Source of the DNA: a bacterium
GTDB taxonomy: Bacteria > Margulisbacteria > Marinamargulisbacteria > JABIPA01
Direction of reading: 5' to 3'
Assembly (NCBI GenBank): GCA_018698675.1
Contig: JABIPA010000012.1
Coordinates: 1 to 50,764 of the forward strand
DNA length: 50,764 bases
A model generated the notes under the pieces. It was not told where the DNA came from. It saw nothing but the letters and a program-made list of their open reading frames with translations, and made no database searches. Below are positions 8,548 to 17,752 of the stretch, piece after piece. Each line of letters starts with the position of its first letter. The first letter of the stretch is position 1. The position numbers and the translations under genes are program-made.

Positions 8548-10340
8548 GATAATACCTCCCGAACCTTCGTCATTATTAGATCTGGTTTCAATGGTCTTCC
8601 ACTTGGTTCACAAACCCCAGACTCTACGTCTACCAAAGTTTCGTTTCTTAATTCTCTTGCAAAAGGAGCCGCCTTGTAATTATCTCCATAAGCAACTTCA
8701 ACAGTCATTACGCGTTTAAACTTACTTAAAATCTCTTTTAAACCCAAAGGTAAAGGATTTACAATTTTAAAATGAAGTCCTGAAACAGATAAATTATCAT
8801 CTTTACATTTGTCTATCGTTTCTTTAATCACGCCTCTAGAACTACCCCATCCGACGATTAATAAATCGCCTTCTTCATCACCAAAAATTTCTGGTTTTTG
8901 AAGAGATTCTTTTAAAATATGCATTTTTTGATTTCTAATTTTATGAGCTTCAACAGCTGCATCAGAGGAGAAATCTACTCGTCCATCGTCATCTGTATTA
9001 AGTCCTGTCACACGACGTTCTTTACCTTGTTCACCCGGAATTGACTGATTTTTCTTAACCATAGGAATATCATTTTCGAATCTATTTAAGAAAAATCGTT
9101 CCAAAATATCATCATTAATATCATCAATATTTTCCAATTTATTTTGAGTTGGCTCACCGATTACTTTAAAACTCACAGAAGTCGCATAGTCACTTAAAAT
9201 AATGACAGGTACTCTTAGTTTTTCGGTCAAGTATCGTGCAATATGAGGCGCATAAAAACAATCTTCGACATCAGACACACTCAAAACCACTTTTGTATTA
9301 TCACCATGACATCCATATAAACTGGCCTGTAGATCTGACTGCTCTGTTTTTGTTGGTAATCCGGTGGAAGGACCACCACGCTGAACGTTAACAATTATCG
9401 CAGGAATCTCCGATGACATTGCCAGTCCAATAATTTCTTGTTTCAAAGATAATCCAGGTCCAGACGTAGCTGTCATAGAGGGAACTCCAGAAAAATAAGA
9501 ACCGACTACAGTACCCATTGCCGAAATTTCATCTTCTGCTTGATGAACTATTCCTCCATAATTAGGAAATATTTTAGATAGTTCATGCATAATCGATGAT
9601 GCAGGCGTAATTGGATATCCAGCAAATAATTTTATTCCCGAGTCAATGGCGCCAAAAGAAATAGCCATGTTTCCATCCATAAAAACTTTTTGAGAGTCGT
9701 CGGTCTTTGATTCAATTTCATATCGTACTTTTATTTCTGACTTTGCAAATTCATAACCTTCTTTATAAAGCTCGCAATTTAAATCTTGCTTTTCAGGTGA
9801 AAGCTTTTTGTATGAATTTTTTACAAAATTATACATTTCATCGTAATTAGAATTAAAAATGGCAGTTAACATACCAAGGTAAATCATGTTTTTTCCGCGA
9901 CCTTTAAGTTGAAGCATTATCGACTTACACGCGTCAGGGAGGTTAAAAGAAACGTAGTTTAATCCGAGTTCATCCATTCTGTCGTAAACGGCTTGATATC
10001 CATCTTTGTTTCTACGCTCGTCACCGGCATCTAATAGAATGACCGTATCTTTTGTGAATTCTTTGTCGTTTAACCGTCGATCGATTAATATTTCATGCTC
10101 AACCAACATTAAATCTGAAGAACTACCAATACATGAAATTTCAAAGTTTGATGTCCTTACGATAGCTCCAGACATGGAATGAGGGGTTCTTTTTGGAGGA
10201 CTAATTTCGGCTGGAATCATAGGTTCAATAAAGACATATTTTCCTTCCTTAGCAAATGCATTGATAAGCATCGACGCAGCTGATTGAGCTCCGTTTCCTG
10301 CATCCATTAACAATTCAAGTCGTATATCTTTTTTTTCCAT
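8544..10340 (-). CDS. korA: 2-oxoacid:ferredoxin oxidoreductase, fused gamma-alpha subunit
   Basis: A 598-residue fusion. Residues 1-190 form the gamma (CoA/electron-handling) domain starting at LLMDAGNGAQSAASML. Residues about 215-600 form the alpha domain with GYPITPASSIMHEL, the QAEDEISAMGTVVGS loop and TSGPGLSLKQEIIG, and end in a transketolase C-terminal-like region (LLIVGWGSSRGVI). This is the architecture of two-subunit KorA/OforA enzymes with no separate ferredoxin-like delta subunit, so external ferredoxin takes the electrons. Coupled to korB by ATGA overlap. With fumC and acs in the same window it points to ferredoxin-linked central carbon metabolism. Confidence 0.88.
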   Translation of the reverse strand: MEKKDIRLELLMDAGNGAQSAASMLINAFAKEGKYVFIEPMIPAEISPPKRTPHSMSGAIVRTSNFEISCIGSSSDLMLVEHEILIDRRLNDKEFTKDTVILLDAGDERRNKDGYQAVYDRMDELGLNYVSFNLPDACKSIMLQLKGRGKNMIYLGMLTAIFNSNYDEMYNFVKNSYKKLSPEKQDLNCELYKEGYEFAKSEIKVRYEIESKTDDSQKVFMDGNMAISFGAIDSGIKLFAGYPITPASSIMHELSKIFPNYGGIVHQAEDEISAMGTVVGSYFSGVPSMTATSGPGLSLKQEIIGLAMSSEIPAIIVNVQRGGPSTGLPTKTEQSDLQASLYGCHGDNTKVVLSVSDVEDCFYAPHIARYLTEKLRVPVIILSDYATSVSFKVIGEPTQNKLENIDDINDDILERFFLNRFENDIPMVKKNQSIPGEQGKERRVTGLNTDDDGRVDFSSDAAVEAHKIRNQKMHILKESLQKPEIFGDEEGDLLIVGWGSSRGVIKETIDKCKDDNLSVSGLHFKIVNPLPLGLKEILSKFKRVMTVEVAYGDNYKAAPFARELRNETLVDVESGVCEPSGRPLKPDLIMTKVREVLS

Positions 10341-10419
10341 GATTATCTTTCCTATCTTCGCCTTTTAATCTAACACCTTATTATTGTTTATCTATTAATT
10401 TGAAAATTAGTTTAACTTT

Positions 10420-10962
10420 CTAGTCAGTTGTGGTCAATAACAGCTCAATTTCATTAGATATTTGAAGAATAGTTTTATCATCTGTATTAAGCACTATATT
10501 TGACACCATTTCATATTTTTTCTCGCGCCGAACAAGTAAGCTTTCGAGTTTACTATGCATCGATTCAGAATCATTGGTTTTTGACAAAAGAGGACGCGTT
10601 GTATCATCGCTGATGCGTAAATATAAAGTCTCTGATTTTGCCTTCAAATAAACCACGCAACCCAATTGCGATAGCAAATCATAATTTTCTTGTTTCTCAA
10701 CAATACCTCCGCCAGTAGAAATAATGTTATTATCTATCTCCTTGCTTTCTAAAAGCCTTGTTAAAAAAGCTGTTTCCAACTTTCTAAAGTAAGCCTCTCC
10801 CTTCGTTTCAAATAATGAAGTTATTGTTTGTTTTTCATATTGCTCAATCTCTTCATCCATGTCGATTAGAGGCCATTTTATAGACGTAGTTAAATGTTTT
10901 GCGACAGAAGACTTCCCGCTCCCCATCATGCCAACCAAAACAATATTTGTTCTTTGTTTCAA
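10420..10962 (-). CDS. aroK: Shikimate kinase
   Basis: A 180-residue P-loop kinase that phosphorylates shikimate at the 3-position in the chorismate pathway. Walker A is GMMGSGKSS (11-19). The shikimate-binding aspartates are in PLIDMDEEIE, the next block is FRKLETAFL, and the Walker B-like substrate loop is ISTGGGIV. The lid arginine is in the TRPLLSK segment. Length and motif order are normal. No other aromatic-pathway gene is adjacent; it sits 34 bases downstream of glmS and could be part of a recN-glmS-aroK transcript. Confidence 0.93.
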   Translation of the reverse strand: MKQRTNIVLVGMMGSGKSSVAKHLTTSIKWPLIDMDEEIEQYEKQTITSLFETKGEAYFRKLETAFLTRLLESKEIDNNIISTGGGIVEKQENYDLLSQLGCVVYLKAKSETLYLRISDDTTRPLLSKTNDSESMHSKLESLLVRREKKYEMVSNIVLNTDDKTILQISNEIELLLTTTD

Positions 10963-10996
10963 AATTTAAATTACTGAATATTAATCAATTCGATTT

Positions 10997-12823
10997 TTAT
11001 TCAACCGTAACACTTTTAGCTAAATTTCTAGGCTGATCAACATCACATTCCAATTTAACTGCAATATGATATGCCAACATTTGAAGCGGAACTGCTACTA
11101 ATAAAGGAGATAACTCTTCAGAAACCTTAGGAACATAAATAACATCGTCCGCAACTTCTTTAATGGCTTCATCGCCTTCTGTAGCAATAACGATTATCTT
11201 TCCTTTTCTTGCCTTAATTTCTTGAATATTACTGACCATTTTTTCGTAAGTTGCGGAATGAGTTGCAATGCAAACGACAGGGAGTTTTTCATCAATAAGT
11301 GCAATAGGACCATGTTTAAGTTCCCCAGCAGGATATCCGGTAGCATGAATATAAGATATCTCTTTTAATTTCAAAGCGCCTTCAAGTGCGGAAGGAAAGT
11401 TTATCCCTCTTCCAACAAAAATAAACTCTCTACTTTTATGATATTTCTCAGCAATTTTTTCAATTTCAGCATCTTTTGTCAGGATTGTTTCAATATATTC
11501 AGGGACTTTTTTTAGTTCAGCTACCATTTCAGCAGCTTTCTCTTCGGAAATCATCCATCTCAATTGAGCGAAGTAAATTGAAAAAAGGTACATCGTCGTT
11601 AATTGAGCCAAAAAGTTTTTAGTAGACGCAACTCCAATTTCACGACCGGAATGAGAGTAAATCACACCATCTGATTCTCTGTCTATTGTGCTTCCTTTTA
11701 CATTAACAAAGGATAATATCTTAAAAAACTTAGCCTTTGCTTCTCGAATACAAGCAATTGTATCTGCCGTTTCTCCAGATTGAGATATTGCCGCCACAAT
11801 TTCTTTTCCTTGAGAAATCATTTGTTTATAACGAAATTCAGAAGAGATATCTACTTCAGTTAATACTCGAGACGTCTGTTCAACCAAAAACTTGCCTATA
11901 AGCCCAGCATGCCAACTTGTTCCACAAGCCTGAATAATTAATCGATTAATCTCTGCCAAATCCGAATTTGGCATTCTAATATCATTAAATTGAATTTGAC
12001 CTTTTTCATTCACGTACTTAGAGATAATGGTTCGAATAACTGATGGTTGCTCTGTTATTTCTTTTAACATAAAATGATCATAGCCTGACTTTTCTACGGC
12101 TTCCGAATCCCAAGTAATATGCTCAATCTTTTTACTTAGAACAACGCCATTCATGTTCTTAATCTCATAACTATCTCTTTTTATGATTCCAATCTCATTA
12201 TCATCCATGTAGATAACGTCTTTTGTATGAGGAATGATGGCGTTAATATCAGATGAAATGTAATTTTCGTCTTTTCCGACGCCCAATATTAATGGACTAC
12301 CTTTTCGTGTCACTACCATTTTTTCTGGCTCTTTTTCAGTAACAACGGCAATCGCATACGTTCCTTTTAAGTCTAAAACAGCTTTCTCAACGGCTTCTTC
12401 CAAATTATTTTGGTAATATCTTTCTATCAAATGTACGATAACTTCAGTATCCGTTTGAGACCTAAAAATATGCCCTTCACGTTCAAGCTTTTTCTTAATA
12501 TCTAAAAAGTTTTCTATAATTCCATTATGAACAATCGCAATTTTTTTCCGTTGACTAACATGAGGATGCGCATTTACTTCATTTGCTTCACCGTGAGTTG
12601 CCCATCGAGTGTGTCCAATTCCCGAATTACCCTTTACGGTTAAATTCTTTAAAAAACTACTTAAAACGTGTAATTTACCTGGTTTTTTCCAAGAGCTAAG
12701 CTCACCATTAAATATGGTTGCTATTCCCGCAGAATCATACCCTCTATAACTTAATCGTTCTAAACCAACCAATAAAACTGTTTCTATGTCTTTTGGACCA
12801 ATATAACCAACTATTCCGCACAT
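10997..12823 (-). CDS. glmS: Glutamine-fructose-6-phosphate aminotransferase
   Basis: A 608-residue enzyme that makes glucosamine-6-phosphate from fructose-6-phosphate and glutamine, the first step to UDP-GlcNAc. The N-terminal glutaminase domain starts MCGIVGYIG, so Cys2 becomes the nucleophile after Met removal. The GHTRWATHGE and VHNGIIENF blocks follow. Two SIS domains (about 290-600) contain SQSGETADT and end in the canonical NLAKSVTVE tail. A strong AGGAGG precedes the ATG. Only 18 bases separate it from recN upstream, so there is no room for a glmS ribozyme. Confidence 0.96.
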   Translation of the reverse strand: MCGIVGYIGPKDIETVLLVGLERLSYRGYDSAGIATIFNGELSSWKKPGKLHVLSSFLKNLTVKGNSGIGHTRWATHGEANEVNAHPHVSQRKKIAIVHNGIIENFLDIKKKLEREGHIFRSQTDTEVIVHLIERYYQNNLEEAVEKAVLDLKGTYAIAVVTEKEPEKMVVTRKGSPLILGVGKDENYISSDINAIIPHTKDVIYMDDNEIGIIKRDSYEIKNMNGVVLSKKIEHITWDSEAVEKSGYDHFMLKEITEQPSVIRTIISKYVNEKGQIQFNDIRMPNSDLAEINRLIIQACGTSWHAGLIGKFLVEQTSRVLTEVDISSEFRYKQMISQGKEIVAAISQSGETADTIACIREAKAKFFKILSFVNVKGSTIDRESDGVIYSHSGREIGVASTKNFLAQLTTMYLFSIYFAQLRWMISEEKAAEMVAELKKVPEYIETILTKDAEIEKIAEKYHKSREFIFVGRGINFPSALEGALKLKEISYIHATGYPAGELKHGPIALIDEKLPVVCIATHSATYEKMVSNIQEIKARKGKIIVIATEGDEAIKEVADDVIYVPKVSEELSPLLVAVPLQMLAYHIAVKLECDVDQPRNLAKSVTVE

Positions 12824-12841
12824 ACTAATATCCTCCTAAAT

Positions 12842-14464
12842 TTATCGTCGAACTGCGGCAAAATCGATATGCCCGTTCATTCTCAAGTACTCGTCTTCTT
12901 TTTCAGTTTTACTCAATGTTTTTATAGATGTTGAAAAATCAGTTTCAGAAACCTCTTTCTTAACCAAAAAATGATGCTCAGATTGAGCCGCAATTTGAGG
13001 CAAATGTGTAACTGCCAATATTTGACAGTTTTTACTCAGATTCCGCATCATTTCACCCATTTTTTTTGCCGTAACCCCACCAATCCCGGTGTCAATTTCG
13101 TCAAAAACTAATACACTTTTTCCAGATACACCTTGCACAACTTTATGAATAGAGAGAAGTAGCCTTGAAATTTCTCCCCCAGATAATACGGAACTTAATT
13201 CCTTAACTTGATGTCCTGGTAACGTTGAGATTAAGAAATTACACGACATTCCTGCGTTTTTGTCAAATTTTCCTTCATCTAAAGATACGTCAAAACATGT
13301 TTCCACAAATTGAAATTCTAAATTCAACAAATCCACTTTAATTTTATTCTGAAACGAGTCGATTGCCTTACTTCTAATTCCGAAAAGCACCTGTTGCTGA
13401 GTCAGCATTTCCGATTCTAATTCTGCTTTTTCTCTTTCAAATAAATTATAATCGTTTAAACGCCCATCATAAGAACGTCTTTTTTCTATAAGAGATTCTT
13501 TAAATCGCGCGAGATCTATTAACGTTTTACAGTGATATTTTGACTTCGTATCAAAAATCAACTTAACCCGCTCTTCGATCCTCTCCAAATCTGATTCGTC
13601 GACTTGCATGAGTTCATACGATTTTTTCGAGAATAAATTCTGAGTTTCTTCCAATGAAACCATGGCTGTTTTTACATAGTCATTTATCTCTTCAGAAATA
13701 AACCCTGATTGAGCCAAAGTATCCAAACTATTTTCTACGGCGACCAATTGCGAGTATGCAGATGAGGCTTTTGATTGAGAGTCTCTTAAGTTCCCTTTTA
13801 AAGTATCTAGATTATTGAGCTCTTTTAATCGATTATCGAGAAGACCTTCTTCGTTATCTTCAAACGAATATGACTCTATTTCATTTATTTGAAAATCCAA
13901 GAAATCGATTTTTTTAACAATGGCTTCTTTACTTGAGCCTATGCTTGCCATTTTTTTCCTTACATCCTGCCATTTCTGAAACGAATATTTATAGTTCGAT
14001 AAAGGTTCATTTATCTCTAATGCAGCATAAGCGTCTACCAAGTCGAGTTGAAAATTCCTATCAAATAACTCGAGTTGTTCATGTTGATTTACCACCTGAC
14101 AAAGAGCACTAGATAATTCTTTCAACTTTTTTAAGGAACAGGTCTGTTGATTAACTCTAATGATATTAGGTTTATTGGTAGAAATTCGTCTAAATACGGT
14201 GACAGAGGTTTCGCCTAATGTTAGATCTTCAAACTTTTTAGAGTTTTCTTCAGACAATTCAAACTGTCCTTCTACAAAAGACTCTGTATTCCCTATTTTA
14301 ATTAGAGATTCATTTGCAGGGGCCCCAAGGACAACACTTAACGCTTCGATTAATATTGATTTTCCGGCACCTGTTTCCCCCGTAAAAACGGAAAACCCTT
14401 GGTTAAAATCAATGTCTTCATTGTTAATGGTAAGAAAGTTAGAAATTCGTAGTTGTTTAATCAT
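12842..14464 (-). CDS. recN: DNA repair protein RecN
   Basis: A 540-residue SMC-like ATPase of double-strand break repair. Walker A is TGETGAGKS (28-36). The central 150-370 region is coiled coil. The ABC signature is SSVLSGGEISRLLLS and Walker B is VLVFDEIDTGIGG, followed by the AVTHLPQIAAQS switch histidine region, all in RecN order. The length is slightly shorter than the usual 550-560. Divergent from the beta-propeller gene; 18 bases upstream of glmS, so they may share a transcript. No LexA box was recognised upstream. Confidence 0.95.
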   Translation of the reverse strand: MIKQLRISNFLTINNEDIDFNQGFSVFTGETGAGKSILIEALSVVLGAPANESLIKIGNTESFVEGQFELSEENSKKFEDLTLGETSVTVFRRISTNKPNIIRVNQQTCSLKKLKELSSALCQVVNQHEQLELFDRNFQLDLVDAYAALEINEPLSNYKYSFQKWQDVRKKMASIGSSKEAIVKKIDFLDFQINEIESYSFEDNEEGLLDNRLKELNNLDTLKGNLRDSQSKASSAYSQLVAVENSLDTLAQSGFISEEINDYVKTAMVSLEETQNLFSKKSYELMQVDESDLERIEERVKLIFDTKSKYHCKTLIDLARFKESLIEKRRSYDGRLNDYNLFEREKAELESEMLTQQQVLFGIRSKAIDSFQNKIKVDLLNLEFQFVETCFDVSLDEGKFDKNAGMSCNFLISTLPGHQVKELSSVLSGGEISRLLLSIHKVVQGVSGKSVLVFDEIDTGIGGVTAKKMGEMMRNLSKNCQILAVTHLPQIAAQSEHHFLVKKEVSETDFSTSIKTLSKTEKEDEYLRMNGHIDFAAVRR

Positions 14465-14605
14465 ATTGAGTTTTTTATTTTAATAGATTATATAGGTAAG
14501 AATAAGGCAATGAACAGGTGTATATTTTTTTACCCCACTATACAGTGTCTGAATTATCAATCTAATAACAAATGAAAAATTAAATAGAGAGCCTGAATCA
14601 CCATT

Positions 14606-15898
14606 ATGAAGAAAATTATAGCCACCAACGATATGCAAGAAATTAGTTTAGAGGACGAGACAGATATCCCTAATCGTAAAAGAAGTTCAGCTACAGAGAC
14701 GCCTTCATTCAAAAATCACCAGCTTCTAAAAAACATTCAAAATACACCTGACGAAATAAAAATTATTAAAGGCTCCATTCACGAAATGTTTGGAAACGAT
14801 TATTCAAACTACTTAATCGAAAACTCATCATATTTGGCGGATTTAAAAGAAAAGGGTATTTGGTCACGTATTTCCTATCATCTTCAACAAGGCGTAGATA
14901 GAAACTTATGTTCTTCAACATTCTCAAAACGTCATATAAATGAAATTGGATTAGACACACCCTTAAGAGGGCTATTTTTGTTTGCTGATTCCTTCATTTA
15001 CGTAACTGCATCTAGCGTTTTTAAGAAGTCTCTTTCTGAGCCTAATGGAATAATAATGAAACTAGCAGACTTAAAAGACAATATAAACACACTTTCCTCC
15101 GGTCCAGACCATATAGTCATAGGAACAGAAAACAATAAATTATACATAATCCAAAATTCTTTAGACCGCGCGACGTTAATATCTCAAGGATTATCCCTTT
15201 TAGAGACACCGCTCACGCTTTCGAACGAAATTGATTTAGTCAGCATCTCAAATAAAAAGTATGTTATTACAAAAGGAAATAAATTTTTTATATATGACCT
15301 TCCCAGCAAGAAATTAGTTCATGAGGGGACTCTTTTGGAAAACGACATAATCAGTTGTGTGAGTTCCTTTGAAAATATGATTACTTTTGGGACACGTTCA
15401 GGAAAAATATTCATATATGATTATTGCTTCGGAGAGCCCAATTCTTATCAAATTCAAAGTTATAAATCGAATACACCTATAACCCATATCAAAATTGACC
15501 AACTATATTGTGTTACGACATCCGGAACTGACGTTACCATTCGAAAACTATCTGATATTGAAGAAAGCTCCTCAAGTAAGATCACTACATTTGGCCACTT
15601 TCATAACATAACCGATATACAAATTATCAAACGCGTCGGTGGAGAAAAAGTAGTCGGAACAAATGCCAATTCTTTCAAATTTTGGAACATTGAGACGGGT
15701 GCAGGCTTAGGATGTATAAAGGAATCTGGAATGCCATTTATTTCAGGAAACAGATTCGAAATGATTTCGGGACTCTCGACACATTCACTATCAATCCTTC
15801 AATTTACGTGCGAAGAAAAAAAGAAACCATCCATAAGCATGAATTCAAAATGGTTAAAAAACCTCATGGCAGTTCCAAAATCATTTTTATACAAATAA
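14606..15898 (+). CDS. Unknown protein with WD40-like beta-propeller
   Basis: A 430-residue protein I do not recognise as a named family. No signal peptide. Residues 1-55 are polar and low complexity. Residues 55-115 are probably helical. From about 115 on, the sequence repeats short beta-strand blocks ending in hydrophobic-Tyr-hydrophobic strands (HIVIGTENNKLYII, ENMITFGTRSGKIFIYD, KVVGTNANSFKFWNIETG). That spacing is typical of WD40 or PQQ-type propellers, with perhaps six or seven blades. It is monocistronic, divergent from recN, and followed by a 50-bp tandem repeat. A protein-protein scaffold role is plausible, but the function is unknown. Confidence 0.6.
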   Translation: MKKIIATNDMQEISLEDETDIPNRKRSSATETPSFKNHQLLKNIQNTPDEIKIIKGSIHEMFGNDYSNYLIENSSYLADLKEKGIWSRISYHLQQGVDRNLCSSTFSKRHINEIGLDTPLRGLFLFADSFIYVTASSVFKKSLSEPNGIIMKLADLKDNINTLSSGPDHIVIGTENNKLYIIQNSLDRATLISQGLSLLETPLTLSNEIDLVSISNKKYVITKGNKFFIYDLPSKKLVHEGTLLENDIISCVSSFENMITFGTRSGKIFIYDYCFGEPNSYQIQSYKSNTPITHIKIDQLYCVTTSGTDVTIRKLSDIEESSSSKITTFGHFHNITDIQIIKRVGGEKVVGTNANSFKFWNIETGAGLGCIKESGMPFISGNRFEMISGLSTHSLSILQFTCEEKKKPSISMNSKWLKNLMAVPKSFLYK

Positions 15899-15910
15899 TT
15901 CAATTACCTA

Positions 15911-16060
15911 TTTTGAAACAAAGTGACAAAATGTTCTAACAAAAAAAATAAACCATCCAATTTTGAAGAAAAACAACAAAATCTTCTAACTAAAAAAATA
16001 ACCCATCCAATTTTGAAGTGAAACAACAAAATGTTCTAACTAAAAATTCATTGAACAAAG
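15911..16060. repeat. Tandem repeat, three 50-bp units
   Basis: Units at 15911-15960, 15961-16010 and 16011-16060 each begin TTTTGAA and contain a CAAAAT(g/c)TTCTAAC core and a CCATCCAA end. The third unit decays after about 36 bases. The unit is exactly 50 bp, which is not a multiple of three. It starts 12 bases after the stop of the propeller gene. Confidence 0.85.
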
Positions 16061-16076
16061 AAATTCTTCTAGCGTA

Positions 16077-16183
16077 GCGGGCAGTTTCAAAAACCCTAAG
16101 TTTGGAATTTATTGCATAAGGCGCATATTCCTATATGCAACTGAAGCAAAAATTTAAAAATTAGGATTTTTGGAATTGCCCGC
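16077..16183. repeat. 107-bp palindromic element (large hairpin)
   Basis: Outer arms of 23 bases, 16077-16099 and 16161-16183, pair with three non-identical positions that can form G-U pairs. The outer end is GC-rich (GCGGGCA/TGCCCGC), unlike the surroundings. Inside are two competing small stems that share one arm: TTGCATA (16112-16118) with TATGCAA (16134-16140), or GCATAT (16123-16128) with ATATGC (16133-16138). The right arm covers the 3' end of the methyltransferase gene. It could act as a bidirectional terminator, an RNA element or a MITE-like repeat; compare the element at 31171-31283. Confidence 0.7.
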
Positions 16184-16856
16184 ATTGGTAGGTGTATACG
16201 TTGTCTACCCCCCACTCAAATCGTCCCAAAGAGGAAGAAATCATTCTCAAATTAGAAGATTGAAGAGAATACGTCACCGAAATCACCCTTGTCCCAGGAT
16301 TCACGGTCTCCAACTTCGAATGAATTATGTCCCATGTCTCTTTTCCGAAACAAGTCCCGCAAATATAAATTATTGTGTAATTTGAAAAATCGATGGATTC
16401 AAAGTCGGACTCTAAAAATGTTACTAATGATAAAGATACGCGATTCGATACTTTTGACGATAGATTATTAAAAGATGGAATCATATCTACGCCAAGGGAC
16501 TCCATTCCAAAATAACACGCAGTAAAAAAAACACATCTCCCTTTCCCTGATCCCAAATCCAAAAACTTCTCATTTGTTTTTGGAGAAATAGAATTTAATA
16601 TCTTTTTTAATGTAAAATAAGGGGTCTCACCATACGTGAAATTTGACGTCTCTTCGTTAAAAAGCCATCCTTTTTTATCGCATGACTGTTTCATTTCGGT
16701 TAAATGCTTTGCCCTTGAGAAATTAAAAAAATAGTAAACAAACAACCAAAACTCAACATGAATCAAAGAAGGTTTTTTTAAAAATATAGTCAAATTTCTG
16801 ATAAAGAAAATAATTGCCTGAATCCAAAAAAAGAAACCTAAAAGAATAAGTTTCAT
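16161..16856 (-). CDS. Membrane-anchored class I SAM methyltransferase (DOT1-like)
   Basis: About 231 residues. An N-terminal hydrophobic hairpin (about 1-20, and a second aromatic-rich stretch near 35-45) is followed by a Rossmann methyltransferase domain: YGETPYFTLKKIL, the SAM-binding motif I FLDLGSGKGR, then an acidic end to strand 2 (GVDM). The YGE...DLGSGxGR layout is like the DOT1/class I group. The substrate is unknown. The open frame reaches a TTG at 16871, but the ATG at 16856 overlaps the tlyA stop as ATGA and is preferred. Last gene of a four-gene unit; its final codons lie in the right arm of the 107-bp hairpin. Confidence 0.65.
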   Translation of the reverse strand: MKLILLGFFFWIQAIIFFIRNLTIFLKKPSLIHVEFWLFVYYFFNFSRAKHLTEMKQSCDKKGWLFNEETSNFTYGETPYFTLKKILNSISPKTNEKFLDLGSGKGRCVFFTACYFGMESLGVDMIPSFNNLSSKVSNRVSLSLVTFLESDFESIDFSNYTIIYICGTCFGKETWDIIHSKLETVNPGTRVISVTYSLQSSNLRMISSSLGRFEWGVDNVYTYQCGQFQKS

Positions 16857-17752
16857 TTCATTGTCATCCAATAAAATCGTTCTTGATTACCTTTCGTTCC
16901 TTTTATTCCGGCATCCCCTTCTCCCTTAATATCAAAGCCAAAATCTATAAATCGTTGTCTCATTGTTTTAAATACACCTTCTGAATCAGAAGGAGATAAC
17001 ACCCCCCCCTGAGGAACTCTACGTTTTTCTATTTCAAATTGTGGCTTTACCATAACGACAAATTCCGTCTTTTTAGAAACACACTTAATTAATGCAGGAA
17101 TAATCTTTAATACGCTTATGAAGGAGACATCCATTAAAACAAGATCTACTTCCCTACCTAATTTTTTTGTTATAGGCTCCACCATTTCGATCGTCAAATT
17201 TCTTGCATTTGTTTTCTCTAACAACGTGCATCGCTCACTATTTCGTATTTTGTTATCGGTGATCCCTTGGCCAACATCCACACCAATCACATGAAAAACA
17301 TTTTTCTGAAGTAAAAAGTCTGTAAACCCCCCAGTTGAAACACCTATATCCAACGCCAACTTTCCTTTTATAGGAAAGTTTATTGCTTTCCAAGCACCTT
17401 CTAGTTTAAATCCAGCCCGACTCACATATTTTTTAATTCCAATTATCTCTATTACGGACGACGGCTTCACATTACTCCCTGGCTTATCCACGGGTTGACT
17501 ATCGGACCGAATTTGACCGGCCATAATTAATTTCCTACATTTTTCTAAACTTATATCTGGGTATAATTGATGCAGTAATTCGTCGATTCGAATTGTTTTC
17601 TTTGAGGATCTCTTATTAGAGATAGTTTGATTAGAACCATTTTCAGGAGACACACTACGACTATTTTTTCTCAAGACTTCCATATTACATTCAGTTTTTT
17701 CGTCTTTTTCTAATCTATTTATAGAGGGGTTAGTGTTCTCTGTGTTCTTCAT
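16853..17752 (-). CDS. tlyA: TlyA family rRNA 2'-O-methyltransferase
   Basis: A 299-residue protein of the TlyA/RrmJ-fold family, which 2'-O-methylates cytidines of 16S and 23S rRNA. Residues 1-50 are a polar extension not usual in the family. The S4 RNA-binding domain lies at about 52-110 (RIDELLHQLYPDISLEKCRKLI), and the methyltransferase domain starts at YVSRAGFKLEGAW with SAM motif ALDIGVSTGGFTDFLL. The catalytic Lys-Asp-Lys positions fall in SRAGFK, LMDVSF and VMVKPQFE. It overlaps the upstream small gene by 23 bases and couples to the next methyltransferase gene by ATGA. A hemolysin function sometimes annotated for this family is not implied. Confidence 0.88.
   Translation of the reverse strand: MKNTENTNPSINRLEKDEKTECNMEVLRKNSRSVSPENGSNQTISNKRSSKKTIRIDELLHQLYPDISLEKCRKLIMAGQIRSDSQPVDKPGSNVKPSSVIEIIGIKKYVSRAGFKLEGAWKAINFPIKGKLALDIGVSTGGFTDFLLQKNVFHVIGVDVGQGITDNKIRNSERCTLLEKTNARNLTIEMVEPITKKLGREVDLVLMDVSFISVLKIIPALIKCVSKKTEFVVMVKPQFEIEKRRVPQGGVLSPSDSEGVFKTMRQRFIDFGFDIKGEGDAGIKGTKGNQERFYWMTMK

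Noticed and set aside
10824-10996. Possible glmS ribozyme region near glmS
   Set aside because: The ribozyme would lie upstream of glmS (beyond 12823), where recN ends only 18 bases away; there is no space for it.
14606-14950. F-box at the N-terminus of the propeller protein
   Set aside because: The helical N-terminal region lacks the LPxEL start and conserved hydrophobic spacing of an F-box; similarity is not supportable.
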